Shown here: piece after piece, positions 51,201 to 60,710 of the stretch
Position numbering within the stretch: the stretch's first letter is position 1
Layout: each line of letters opens with the position of its first letter
Assembly: GCA_026119855.1 (NCBI GenBank)
Contig: JAOWBW010000269.1
Span: 806,001 to 870,000, forward strand
Direction: 5' to 3'
Origin: Campanula takesimana
Lineage: Eukaryota > Streptophyta > Magnoliopsida > Asterales > Campanulaceae
DNA: 64,000 bases
Notes under the pieces: generated by a model
Seen by the model: the letters and a program-made list of their open reading frames with translations, nothing else
Told to the model about the DNA's origin: nothing
Databases searched by the model: none
Translations under genes and position numbers: made by a program

Positions 51201-52106
51201 GATATGGGTGAAGCCGCATATATACTTGGCATTAAGATCTATAGAGATAGATCAAGGAGGCTACTTGGTTTAAGCCAAAGTACATACATTTACAAGGTCA
51301 TTAGAAGATTCCGTATGGAAAATTCTAAGAGAGGCACCTTGCCCCTGTTACATGGAGTTTCTCTAAGCAAGACTCAATGTCCTAAGACAAAAGATGATCG
51401 TGAGAAAATGAATGATGTTCCATATGCTTCGGCAATTGGGTCCATCATGTATGCCATGATTTGTACTAGGCCGGATGTGTCTTATGCTTTGAGCATGACA
51501 AGTAGATACCAATCCGACCCTGGCGAAAATCACTGGATAGCTGTAAAAGCGATTCTTAAGTACTTAAGAAGAACTAAAGACTCGTTTTTGGTCTATGGAG
51601 GAATGGAAGATGATCTCGTTGTAAATGCTTACACGGATTCAAGCTTCCAAACCGACAAAGATGATAGCCGATCGCAATCGGGTTTTGTGTTTATGTTAAA
51701 TGGTGGAGCTGTAAGCAGGAAGAGTTCCAAGCAAAGTACAACCGCTGATTCTACAACAGAAGCTGAGTATATTGCTGCATTGGATGCTGCAAAGGAAGCT
51801 GTTTGGATTAAGAAGTTCATAACTGAACTTGAAGTGGTTCCTAGTATTGCTAATCCAATAGACCTTTATTGTGATAATAATGGTGCTATTTCTCAAGCAA
51901 AGGAACCAAGAGCACATCAGAAATCCAAACACATACTTAGGCGTTTTCATATCATTCGAGAGATCGTTGATAGGGGAGACGTAAATATATGCAGAGTACC
52001 TACTGATGACAATGTTGCGGACCCGCTAACAAAGGGACTTCCACAAGATAAACATGATGGTCATGTTAGGTCCATGGGTATTAGATACATGGGAGATTGG
52101 GCCTAG
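48231..52106 (+). CDS. pol: Copia-D gag-pol polyprotein (1291 codons open)
   Basis: One uninterrupted frame from ATG 48,231 (MDWIRSIRIVLRQEDKLYIL). Domains: copia-type gag (about residues 20-200), zinc knuckle C227, C230, H235, C240, protease WVLDTGCGSH with D277, pre-integrase WHCRLGH (about 412), integrase catalytic D474, D537, E573 (exact D-35-E spacing), RT with YVDD at 962-965 (LYVDDILLIGN), and RNase H with TDSSFQTDK and TTEAEYIAA, ending near ADPLTKGLPQDKHDGH. All catalytic residues I can check are present, so apart from the N-terminal frameshift the enzymes may still be functional in trans. Tork-like affiliation is tentative. Confidence 0.95.
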   Translation: MDWIRSIRIVLRQEDKLYILDGPLPAEPPPTAPRAERDNYKKHRNDSRDVSCLMLAAMCSKLQQSLEHLEAYEIGVELRTMFQEQARQERYKTIVAITTCKMNEGQQVSPHFFKMKGYVEHLEKLGYPIPLELATDLILNSLPKSYNQFVMNYNMHGMDKNLSELHGMLKTAEMKIVEKGSPVLLVHDGKKANAKGNGKKVIKPKISKAKVAKASEAKPDSQKDAICFQCQEIGHWKRNCKAFLEEQKKKKSSKAASTSGIYMIDILLSTTDSWVLDTGCGSHICLNVQGLKNRRLLKDGEVDLRVGNGARVAALTVGTYEVTLPSGLILVLNNCYYVPDLSRNIISISCLDNEGFKFLIENKKFSIYLNDVLYGIANSFNGLYILDVKNENNVYHVNKKSKPNDVNHTYLWHCRLGHINEKRISKLHGDGLLGSCDLESYDTRESCLLGKMTKTPFTKLGERASDLLGLIHSDVCGPLSSNARGGFLYFITFTDDYSRFGYVYLMKHKSEAFEIFRIFQNEVEKQLGKSIKALRSDRGGEYLSQEFDDHLKNCGIVSQLTPPGTSQWNGVSERRNRTLLDMVRSMMSQVDLPISFWGYVLETAAFTLNRVPTKSVQKTPYEMWSGKKPCLSFMKIWGCKVFVKRLISDKLEHKSNKCIFVGYPKETKGYYFYNREDNKVFVARTGVFLEKEFLSKEISGSKINHEEIRDPENKIEPIVEQEQEPQGVVEPVQNTQASRRSSRLRSEPERYGFLVTDSNEVEIIENDEPSTYQEAMSSPDSDKWLGAMESELQSMQDNQVWNLIDAPEGVKTIGCKWVFKKKTDMDGKVHTYKARLVAKGYRQVHGIDYDETFSPVAMIKSIRILLAIAAYHDYEIWQMDVKTAFLNGKLQEDVYMTQPEGFEQDSKVCKLQRSIYGLQQASRSWNLRFDESVKEFGFIKNEDEPCVYKKISGSIVLFLILYVDDILLIGNDIPTLQSVKTWLGKCFAMKDMGEAAYILGIKIYRDRSRRLLGLSQSTYIYKVIRRFRMENSKRGTLPLLHGVSLSKTQCPKTKDDREKMNDVPYASAIGSIMYAMICTRPDVSYALSMTSRYQSDPGENHWIAVKAILKYLRRTKDSFLVYGGMEDDLVVNAYTDSSFQTDKDDSRSQSGFVFMLNGGAVSRKSSKQSTTADSTTEAEYIAALDAAKEAVWIKKFITELEVVPSIANPIDLYCDNNGAISQAKEPRAHQKSKHILRRFHIIREIVDRGDVNICRVPTDDNVADPLTKGLPQDKHDGHVRSMGIRYMGDWA

Positions 52107-52107
52107 G

Positions 52108-52120
52108 GCAAGTGGGAGAT
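52108..52120 (+). other. Polypurine tract of Copia-D
   Basis: GCAAGTGGGAGAT directly precedes the LTR start TGTTGG, 2 nt after the pol stop region. Confidence 0.8.
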
Positions 52121-53618
52121 TGTTGGTAGTGGTGCCCTAGGCATGTTTAATAAACGTTGTAATTGTTATCATTTATTTCATATCAACAAAGAGATGTTTT
52201 GATTATTATTGTTGTTCATGTTTACTTATAATAATATCCATCCCTAGTACTTGTTAAGCACTAGTATAAAGGCTAAATGATCATGGGATGATCATGTTAG
52301 ATTTATGGGTACTTGTTTGGAACAAGGTACTGGACATGACCCGCTGTATGAGATTTGTGTCATGGTCTATGTCATACATATATCTCATATTAGTTATGTC
52401 ATTTGAATCCTTAGACATGAAGTTATTATAGTCTTCCACTTGATGAACATTATGTTTGACATATTCAAACACTACTTTTAACCGAGTAGTTATAAAGGGT
52501 ATGATTGGCATAATCGGATTCACGTAGGGAAGAATAATAAGCTAAATGGATTTGTCCCTCCTCGGAGAGATGTCAAGCTTGGGCCTCTCGTAGGAATGAT
52601 GTTGATGGAATGTTCGGTCGGACTCAAATGAATTGATTGGATCAATGTCATTTGGATTATCAACATATTCGGAATCGAGAAAGTATTGAACAAAACAAGT
52701 TGACTCTTTGACCATGACTTGTGTTCAATGATATCGTGGACAAAAGGATTATGACATATTCTAAAGGAATGCGAACTTGTATCTAGTTATACTATTTGGG
52801 TAGGTATGACGGTTTGCTAGAACCTAATCATATCTTATGGTTTCATGTTTGAACCCATTGCCAACTTAGTATAATCCTAGAGGGTCACACACAATAGAAC
52901 GAATCTTTAAAAGGACTATATTGGAATTTTGGAAATTCTGGACATTCTGGGGAAGTGGGCGACTGCACAGTATGGACTGGGCGGCCGCACACTTAGCTCA
53001 GTTTTTTGTACCAGTTTTGTTTCAGATAGTTGTGCGACCGCACAGAGGTTTTTGGGCGGCCGCACAGTACTGTCGGGTGGCAAATTCCTAATTTGATTAA
53101 GAAACGAATTTTGGACGGATTTTGACACAATTTTCCTATTTGGAATAGGTCATACCTGTGTATAAAAGACCAAATTCGGCCAGCACTCTAGGCTAATGAT
53201 TTTGTGAGTCTCAAAGAGTTTGAGAAAGGGTTTATTTTGCTCTAAGACATTCTTGGTTGAAGAACAAAATAATACACAAAATAAATTCCATATAGTTCTT
53301 TTGATTGTGAAAAAGTGTTTCACAATTTGGTCTAGCAACCAAGATCAAAGAAGCTCCTTTGATATTCGTTCGAAGTGTGGATACCGCTAGAGGGTGAAAA
53401 TCATCATCTTCAAAGTTCGTGTTCAAGCTTTGTGATCGTGATCAAGTCTTCAAATCTCCACCAAAGACCAAGAGAAAATATTGATAGCCATCAAGGGTTA
53501 GTTTATTCCTTTATTCTTGTTATTGTATTTGATTTAATCATATGAACGGATCCATGGCTTTGGGTTTCAAAATTTTAAATGCTAAATTCCGCTGCGCATG
53601 TTTGATCGAAACCCAACA
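52121..53618 (+). repeat. Copia-D right LTR (complete)
   Basis: 1,498 bp, TGTTGGTAG...ACCCAACA with the terminal inverted repeat TGTTGG/CCAACA. About 1-2 percent different from the left copy. TATA box near 53,160. Confidence 0.93.
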
Positions 53619-54512
53619 GTGGTATCAGAGCCCCGTTCATGTTGAATAATTCAATACTTGGATCATGTTATGTGTATATAAATTGTTTATGTGCCTTGCA
53701 TGATATGAATATTGGAATATGTGATGTTTATGTGTTATGTGATTTTATGTGGTTTATTGTTTTGCAACTTTAATCGCACGATTCAATCGCAATAAATAAA
53801 TTATGGTGGATTCAGAATTGTTGATTATTAATTTTGATTGGATCAAAGTTTTAATAATCGGGGAAAAACGATTTTGAGACAAAATTTTCGAACTTTAAAA
53901 TTCTGCACATTCTGATGGCACTGGGCGACCGCACAAAACGCCTTGGGCGGCCGCACAGTTTTGGGCGACCGCACAAGGGTTTTTGGGCGCCGCACAAGGG
54001 GATCAGAAGGTCTGATTTTGGTTGAAAAACAGAATCTGGAATTTTTCGAAAAATTCAATAAAACCAGTAACAGAACCAGTCCAGACTTGCTGATCTGGAA
54101 TGGGTTTTGGGTAGTTGGTTTGTGTGTGGATTTTGGGGTTTGATTTTCCTATTTGTTTTAAGTTTTGGATGGCTAATCTGCGTTCATCGAGATTGTGTTT
54201 CCCAAAATTAATCGCAATCAAAGTTTCAAAGATAAAACGAAGTTAGAATTATGAAGAGTTCATAATTGCTAAAATTGAGAAACAAAGTTCTTGATTCAAA
54301 GTTTGGAGATCCATGTGGAATTGTGAATGCAATTGGCCTACGTTCATCGAGACCATCTATTGCTTAGTTTCGGCCACATGGACTACTTTCTTGGTTTCTT
54401 GAATTAGTGCGGGATTGTGGTTGCCTAATGGCTTAGTTCGACCGCACTTCTTATTGTCTTGATTTGGAAATAATAACCGAAGTTGAAATAGTCTCATCCT
54501 CATAATTATAGA
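53619..54512 (+). other. Second copia leader (truncated) after the right LTR
   Basis: Primer site TGGTATCAGAGC and leader sequence matching 46,604-47,525, ending at CATAATTATAGA where Tat-C integrase sequence begins. Shows that a second copia internal region once followed this LTR. Confidence 0.9.
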
Positions 54513-55005
54513 CTGGCCCGACAAGCTACCTTTTGTACTCTGGGGCTACCGTACTTCGATCTGTACCGCCACCGGTGAAAATCCATACGCCTTAGCCTAT
54601 GGGATGGAACCAGTGCTACCAATCGAATTAGAGGTATCGTCACTAAGGGTTCTCCTAGAAAACCAAGTGAATGAAGTCGCATGGTTGAACAGCCGTTATG
54701 AGCAACTAGCCCTGCTAGATGAACGACGACTTCGAGCCGCCGAGCATATCCAAGCGTATCAATGAAGATTGGCCCGAGCATTTAATAAGAAAGTCAAATC
54801 CAGAAACATCAAAGAAGGGGACCTTGTCTTGAAAGAACATCATCCTGGACCATTCAATTTTATGGGAAAGTGGGGACCAAGATGGATAGGCCCTTACATA
54901 GTCAAGAAGATCTTCTTCGGAGGAGCGTCGCAACTCGCAGACCTAGATAGAGACCAACTGCCGAAGCCCGTCAACATGGACAAGATGAAGAAGTACTACT
55001 CATAG
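54510..55005 (+). pseudogene. pol: Tat-C integrase C-terminus, duplicated copy
   Basis: Repeats 43,812-44,307: ENPYALAYGMEPVLPIE, LDERRLRAAEHIQAY, then TGA near 54,763, then FNKKVKSRNIKEGDLVLK and GPRWIGPYIVKK to the stop at 55,003. It lacks the two stops present in the left copy but has its own TGA, so the two copies decayed separately after duplication. Confidence 0.85.
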
Positions 55006-55033
55006 CTCCGTCCCCTATTTCAAAAAAAAGAGG

Positions 55034-55137
55034 CTCACTAGATTAAAAACCAGCAAGGGCGGCCTAGGAAAAACTTAGAGCAGAGAGCACGAGAAAAGAA
55101 GTCCGCTAGATTGAAAACCTGAAAGAGCGGTCTAGGC
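55034..55137 (+). other. Paired hairpins after Tat-C pol (right copy)
   Basis: Copy of the 44,336-44,440 pair (55,034-55,068 and 55,104-55,137). Confidence 0.6.
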
Positions 55138-55172
55138 AAAAATCAGGGTGTGCATAAAAAAAATAGGGGACA

Positions 55173-55208
55173 GTCTCGTACGAGACACCTATGTCTCGTA
55201 CGAGACAT
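55173..55208. promoter_or_regulatory. Palindrome pair CTCGTACGAG, site 2 (Tat-C)
   Basis: Copy of site 1, centres 55,179.5 and 55,199.5, 20 bp apart. Confidence 0.75.
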
Positions 55209-55248
55209 GTCAGTCAGCAGACATATTTTTCTCTTTTTCGAACAAGAA

Positions 55249-55316
55249 CTACGATGACCTGAGCTCCTTATTTAATTGATGTAAAAGGAGAACGTAGGCA
55301 GCCTTTTGGTCCGGTC
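55249..55316 (+). other. Tat pseudoknot motif, copy f (Tat-C, right)
   Basis: Duplicate of copy e (CTACG 55,249-55,253, GGTC 55,313-55,316), unchanged in the helices. Confidence 0.6.
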
Positions 55317-55369
55317 TATTCAATAAATAAAATCAAAATCTTGTTTTCTTATTAACTGAATGCATTTCA

Positions 55370-56839
55370 AGAACCACGGTCTGCTTTGTCATTTCGCTTC
55401 CTCTTGTACAAAGGTATCTCGAAACCGGGAGGAACATCAAGCCGACTGAACACCGAGGGAGTGAGCCTCACAAACACATGAGGCCTATCTAGAGCTTGAA
55501 ATTTACCGAGAAGTCCATTTGCCCTCTTCGCATAGAATTCACAGTCCAAAAAGTCTTGGGTGGCATCTAATCTGACATTAGAAGGATCCTCCTTAGCTTC
55601 CTTCTTCCTCAAATTCAAGCTAGGCTCAAATTGGTCCCCCAACAGAGAGCGGCGAATCTCATCAATACCTTCAGCATTGGGACGGAGTTCAGTGAGAAAC
55701 CAATCCAAGTATTTATCCGACAAATAGATGCTCCCCCCATCATGACGAAGATTGGTCCAATGGTCCATAGTGGTGCCTTGCCCCCAAGTGCGAGCCAAGC
55801 TCGTAGAGAACTATGAGTCCATGAAAGAAATGTTTTAAGGTCATCCCCCTAACACGAAAGTGTCCTGCTGCTGACCGAATTGTCGCATTACCCTTTGAGC
55901 AAAATAGAAAGAGGAATCCCTCAAACCCGGAAGGACGACCCTGTCGTACCCAAGGGTATTAGCTACAAACTTCCTCACCTTCCAAAAGGAAGGGCACCAA
56001 GTAATATCATCAGTCTCCACTTTGGCAAAAAGAAAGGCCCACTCCTCAACGCTGAGAGCCTTCACCAATAGTTTCCGCCTATGGAAAGTGTAAGGAGAAT
56101 ACTCGACCGGAGAGTCCAACAGTTTAAAATGTTCTCTGAGCCAAATGGTCAACAATAATGGACTTCCCCGAGTCATGGAACCGGTTCGGTGTAGCTCATC
56201 AAGACCGTGAAGGGTCTCCCCGAAAATAAAAGGGATTATGTTAAAGGCCCATCCTCTAGCTTGCAGAACGATGTCTATGAGCTCCGTGTTCGCCATGCCA
56301 CACTTGCTCATAAAAAGTACTCTTGGGAATAAGCATAATGCCAAAAGGCAACACTAGGAATCCACCCCGTGACCGCGAGTCGCCCGACCTTTAAATATCC
56401 TAGGCAAAGAGTGGAGATCGACATAGCGGTTATGAATATAACTCTGCGCCCCGGGAAGGCCTATACTCAATAAGTCCCTAAGAGACTCCGCTGGTACCTT
56501 GTCATACTTAGGAACCGTAATCACCCCGGTCAATGGCATATCCAAGATAGTCGCCATCTCCTCTATAGTAGGGACCATCTCATTAAGTGAAAAGTTGAAG
56601 AGATGAACCGATGGATCCCAGAAACGTGCAACTCCCTTTAAAAGGTCCCAATCCGGTTTTAGATTCTTCAAGGTGAAAAGAATCTTAAACCCGAACATCT
56701 CCACGAATCTCTCTTGATGAGGTTTATTGAATGAATAAAAGAACGTTGCTAAATCACCCTTGTAGCGTTCCACTAATTCTGAGTCCAAGGAGAACTCATC
56801 AACAATTATTGATGAAGGGATGGACTTACTTAGGGCCAT
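55370..56839 (-). pseudogene. ORF X of Tat-C: antisense plant-mobile-domain-like (DUF7745-type) gene
   Basis: Starts ATG 56,839 (MALSKSIPSSIIVDEFSL) and aligns along its length with ORF X of Tat-A: FGFKILFTLKNLKPDWDLL, NEMVPTIEEMATILDMPL, GETLHGLDELHRTG, LLTIWLREHFKLL, then GIDEIRRSLLGDQFEPSLN and the basic tail. Lesions: TAG 56,354-56,356, a cluster of stops with a probable shift at 55,800-55,845, and a 143-bp deletion (relative to 44,676-44,818) that removes the last codons. Role unknown. Its retention antisense to pol in two different Tat families suggests past selection. Confidence 0.75.
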
Positions 56840-57030
56840 TGGGAGGAAAAAGGTTGAGAATTTTACTCCAAAAGAAAAGTTCCCAGAACTGATTTAAGGC
56901 TGCATGGTATTCTGGGATGGACTAGAGGTGTTTATATACAATTTTGGATACCAAATCCCCGAGGAAAAAGGAGAAACAGCCGCAGATTCAGAGGATGACT
57001 CGTACGAGATATTGATGTCTCGTACGAGGC
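56840..57030 (-). promoter_or_regulatory. ORF X promoter in Tat-C: TATA box and palindrome pair (site 3)
   Basis: On the minus strand a TATA box GTATATAAACACC (56,929-56,941) lies about 95 bp upstream of the ORF X ATG. Upstream of it, at 56,998-57,030, are two CTCGTACGAG-type palindromes with centres at 57,003.5 and 57,023.5, again 20 bp apart. Confidence 0.65.
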
Positions 57031-57410
57031 ATCTCCCAGTTCAGAACAGCAACAACTCTGCTCAAATCCTAGATTGCCTGACAAGTCAAAACATGTCTCA
57101 ATCACCTCAGAAATGTACTCAAAACAGTTTATACATCACATACAAATGACCCAACACGAATCCATCTCATAAAATTACCCCTCGGTTGACCAACCGGATG
57201 TGAATCAATCCATTTACACAGTCAGAAATAAAACTAAAATTAACTAATGTATTGTGTGTTAGAGTTAGGAAATAACTGTTATATAGGTACAAAAAGAAAA
57301 ATTGTCTTCGCCTACGCCGAGGCAATAAATACATCATCAACAAAAGAGGGAATGGGGAATCCTATATACTCAGGCATCAAAAGAAAGGAGACGTCGCCAC
57401 CGCCACGTGA
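57031..57410. other. Spacer between ORF Y and ORF X
   Basis: About 380 bp, AT-rich, no supportable ORF. Probably 3' flank of ORF Y plus upstream promoter of ORF X (both transcribed right to left). Confidence 0.4.
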
Positions 57411-59550
57411 TCACTCATCCGTCCGAGGTCTCTTCTCGCAAGAAGCCGACTCTGTTGTCTGGCGAGCCAATCGGCCTAAGAGATCCGCCGTCTCTCTCTT
57501 CACCCTCTTGGCATAGGCCATAAACTGGGCAAGCCATCCCGCGACCTCTCTATACTCAGCAATGGGCACCTGTTGAGAACAAAAAAAAAATAGAGATATC
57601 AGAATCTTCAGATAAATGATAAACAGAGAGATGAAATGATAGAACAACAGAATTAATGGAAAAAGGATAATAAACCATACCATGGTCGCGTCGGCAGGAG
57701 GTACGAGTCCCTCAGGCATATCGTAATCGGCGGGAAGGTCCTCGGTTCTCTCTACTCCCTCAGCCATGCTGTAGGTAAAGGAAGCCGGTCCAAGCTGTGG
57801 ACAGAAAGGGACATGAACAACTCCCTGGGCCTGAGCCTGATCACCCTCTATAATCAACTGGGGCATGAGACGAGCAAGAAAGTCCTGATAATCAGCCTCC
57901 AGAGATATATGGTCAAGAATATCCTGACCAATGATGAGGTCCCTTTTATCCTCCTGCGCGACAGTATAAGAGTTAAGCATGTGAGCCGGTGGGTCCAAGG
58001 GGACGACGACATCGAGTCTGCCACCACCTTGCTGGCGAGAGACTCTCTCTCCTCAATAGAAGCATCCCCCACTGAGGCCGATCATCAGCAATCTCGTACC
58101 AGCAAACCCGTAAACATGGTCAATGCCCAAACTCCGCCAAGGAAAGAAAGCGATAGCTGACTCAGGGACGGCCTCCCATCTGTCAAAATAGAGCCGCATG
58201 CATGCCACCGGCATATCATCCCCCTCTGCCTGCTCATCATGGGTATCCCTGTTACCCCGGCGCCATCTCAAAGTGTCTGGGAACATAACAGTGTTGTCTC
58301 GAAGGTTGAAAGTGAAGAGACCAAACATGGCGTATCCCCAAGCCTGCAAAGTGGGAAAAATATAGAAAAATGTCAAAACTGAATGAGCTACCGAGACAAA
58401 AAGTAAACTGGGGCTGACATTAAGGAGGAATACAGAAGAAGATGAGTATTATACCTCCCAGGCATGACTGTAGCCTCCTAAGCCAGCGTTCGCCCGATCC
58501 CGCGAACTCTCATCCATCGCCATATAGCAGTGGGCCAAGCCGGCTGAACCCCAGCTAGCATCAGTGACATGATGCATGTCCCTCAACACACTCAGGAGAG
58601 TGAACAAGGCTGTCGACGCATGATTGGCAAATAGCGTCTCAGAAAAGGCCCACCACAGAAAGCCGCGAACGGCTGTACTACGAGTAGCAGTAAGATGTAT
58701 CTGTCCTGCATTAATGGAAACATAAGTATCCACCCTCTCCCTCAAGGCCTTCAGAGGGACACCCTTTCCTAGGGTACGCACAGAGAATCCCAGAAAGTTC
58801 ATCATATCATCCCTACTAGGAGAGAAATCGTCGTCCACCTCAAGCGGCTCACCGGCAATAGGAAGCCCGTAATGGCATGAAAGTCAGTAGGAGTCATGGT
58901 GACCTCCCCCCACCGCATGTGCATGGTATGAGTACTGTCCCACCAGCGCTCCTGAATGTCCTAGAGCAAATGAATGTTCCTTCTCTCACTGACCAAGCCG
59001 TCAAAGAAGGGTTTCAGCCCGAGATTCTCGATCTCTTCCTTCATCTCGCAATTGAGAGTTGCCCACCTCTCGAAAACCGCTCGTACGCTGCCTCTAGAGT
59101 TGTTAATCACCCTGAATGACTGCAAACAACATAGATAAAAGAGACAGATGTCAGAAAATAGGTAAAATCCTCATTCAAGCATTTTACCCGAAAAGTCGCA
59201 GAATTTCCTAAGACGATAGTCAAAATGATGTACTACTATACTACAATGATTTTCAACATCAACAGGAATGAAACTCTATCAAAAGATCAGCCATGCATGG
59301 TAAACCCTAGCAGCGATAATTCTAGGCAAAAATTAACAAAAGTCGAATTGCGAAGGCACCCAATTGAGACATGCAACAACAAAATTGACATGGAAACTCA
59401 GTCAAAGGAAGATATCCTTACCCGCCTAGTCCGAACGGTGTGAGAAACGTGGTCCTCAGGGAACGGGCACAACTCATCCGTCTCCCATCTCTTTCCTTTC
59501 ATATGCCTACCAAAGAGGTGTTCTTTGTGGGATCGATTAGCACCGGCCAT
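57411..59550 (-). pseudogene. ORF Y: four-exon MAIN/MAIL-type plant mobile domain gene, antisense in Tat-C
   Basis: Exons on the minus strand: 59,550-59,422 (43 codons, MAGANRSHKEHLFG), 59,119-58,455, 58,343-57,681, 57,569-57,411 (ends KRPRTDE). Introns of 302, 111 and 111 nt have clean GT/AG borders (GTAAGG...TTTGCAG; GTATAA...TTTGCAG; GTATGG...CAACAG) and all join in frame. The protein has the family pattern: RAVFERW, QERWWDSTHTMHMRWGEVTM, TPTDFHAITG, DASWGSAGLAHCYMAMDESS, then W-E/AWGYAMFGLFTF and GERVSRQ. Host MAIN/MAIL1 proteins act in transposon silencing and genome stability. Lesions: TAG 58,961-58,963, a one-base deletion near 58,866 (exon 2 is 665 nt), TGA 58,053-58,055. Because it is antisense, its introns cannot be spliced from the element's genomic RNA, so they survive retrotransposition. 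Confidence 0.8.
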
Positions 59551-59745
59551 CAGAAAGGGTTGGGAATCACTAGAGCTTGGTGAAAATGGAGATTTTGGGA
59601 AGAAAAATCACCTAGGGTTGATAAACTCTCGAAATGAAATAAGAAAAATGATTTTGAAATCACTTTCAGCGCCTAAAATGCCTCTGATCTGCGTAAAAAA
59701 ACAGAGAAGTCTCGTACGAGACATCGTTATCTCGTACGAGAGATC
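59551..59745 (-). promoter_or_regulatory. ORF Y upstream region with palindrome pair (site 4)
   Basis: CTCGTACGAG palindromes at 59,711-59,720 and 59,731-59,740, centres 20 bp apart, about 160-190 bp upstream of the ORF Y start codon. No clear TATA box is visible. Confidence 0.6.
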
Positions 59746-60660
59746 CCCAGAAAAACCTCAGAAAACCATGTTTTCTTAAGAAATTCCAGAAAAGCCCAGA
59801 TTTTAACAAAAAGGTCAGAAAAAGCCCAGCTTTAGACTGAAAAGTCAAATCTACACCCGGTTCAAGATGGAACATTGAGTCGTCAACAAATGGATATTTT
59901 CAGAATTGGAACAAGCAAAGTTGTTTCTCAGTACGAATTTATTCTCACCGCACATCCAAGATCATGGGTGAGCAACAAAATCTGCATCAGCAAACTTTGC
60001 ATCCAACGACTGTCATCAAGACGTATGTTAGTGGCACAGGATTTACAACCAGGCGTCCCACAACTGTCATCGGGGCGTATGTCAATGACAGAGGATCCCA
60101 CCATTTAGAGTCCCACAATTGCCATCAAGGTGTAAGCTAATGGCATAGGATTCATATTTTCCGACGGAGAGGCAATCTCGTTGGAAGGAGAAGCAAGGAT
60201 CCAAGTAATTGGCATCTCCACAACAAGTGATCCCACAACTATTATCGAGGCGTACGCCAATAACATAGGATTCACACCCCTCAGAATCCCATAATTGTCA
60301 TCAAGGTGTAAGCTAATGGCATAGGATTCATATTTTCCGGCGGAGAGGCAATCCCGTTGGAAGGAGAAGCAAGGATCCAAGTAATTGGCGTCTCCAAACC
60401 CGAGTCTGATAATTTTTATCAAGACGTATGTTAATAACATAGGATTCCCACCAGAGCTGAAGGCGGTTCGTCATAAACAACATGGTATATTTAGAATTGG
60501 AGTCAAAGAGATTGATTCCTCAGTATGGATTGCAATTGGAGACGGTTCGTCATTAACAAAAAGGAGTATATTCAGAATTGGGTCAAGGCCATTGATTCCT
60601 CAGTATGGGTTACTCTCTAAACTCTAAACTTTACTCACCGCAAGTATTGTTTTCAAAAAT
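59746..60660. repeat. Imperfect repeats in Tat-C 3' region
   Basis: Phrases recur at irregular intervals: GAGGCAATC(T/C)CGTTGGAAGG (60,171 and 60,344), TAAGCTAATGGCATAGGATT (twice), ATTGATTCCTCAGTATGG (twice). This is an aged tandem region in the same place (between cargo and polypurine tract) as the 76-bp array of Tat-A. Confidence 0.7.
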
Positions 60661-60710
60661 GGTTTTCAAAATACCTTAAACCTCAGTTTTTGCGTGTTTT
60701 CAGAGTCGAA

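Larger units (their letters stand above)
45132..54512 (+). mobile_element. Copia-D: LTR-internal-LTR-partial internal copia complex
   Basis: Order: LTR lacking its first 27 nt (45,132-46,602), tRNA-Met primer site, leader, gag-pol, polypurine tract, full LTR (52,121-53,618), then a second primer site and leader that stop at about 54,512. Neither outer end is a normal integration junction and no 5-bp duplication exists. Instead Tat-C sequence of 43,812-45,129 is present again at 54,510-55,684. This looks like recombination between two copia/Tat-C copies, or repair of a break with microhomology (AGA at the right junction), not simple insertion. Confidence 0.85.
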
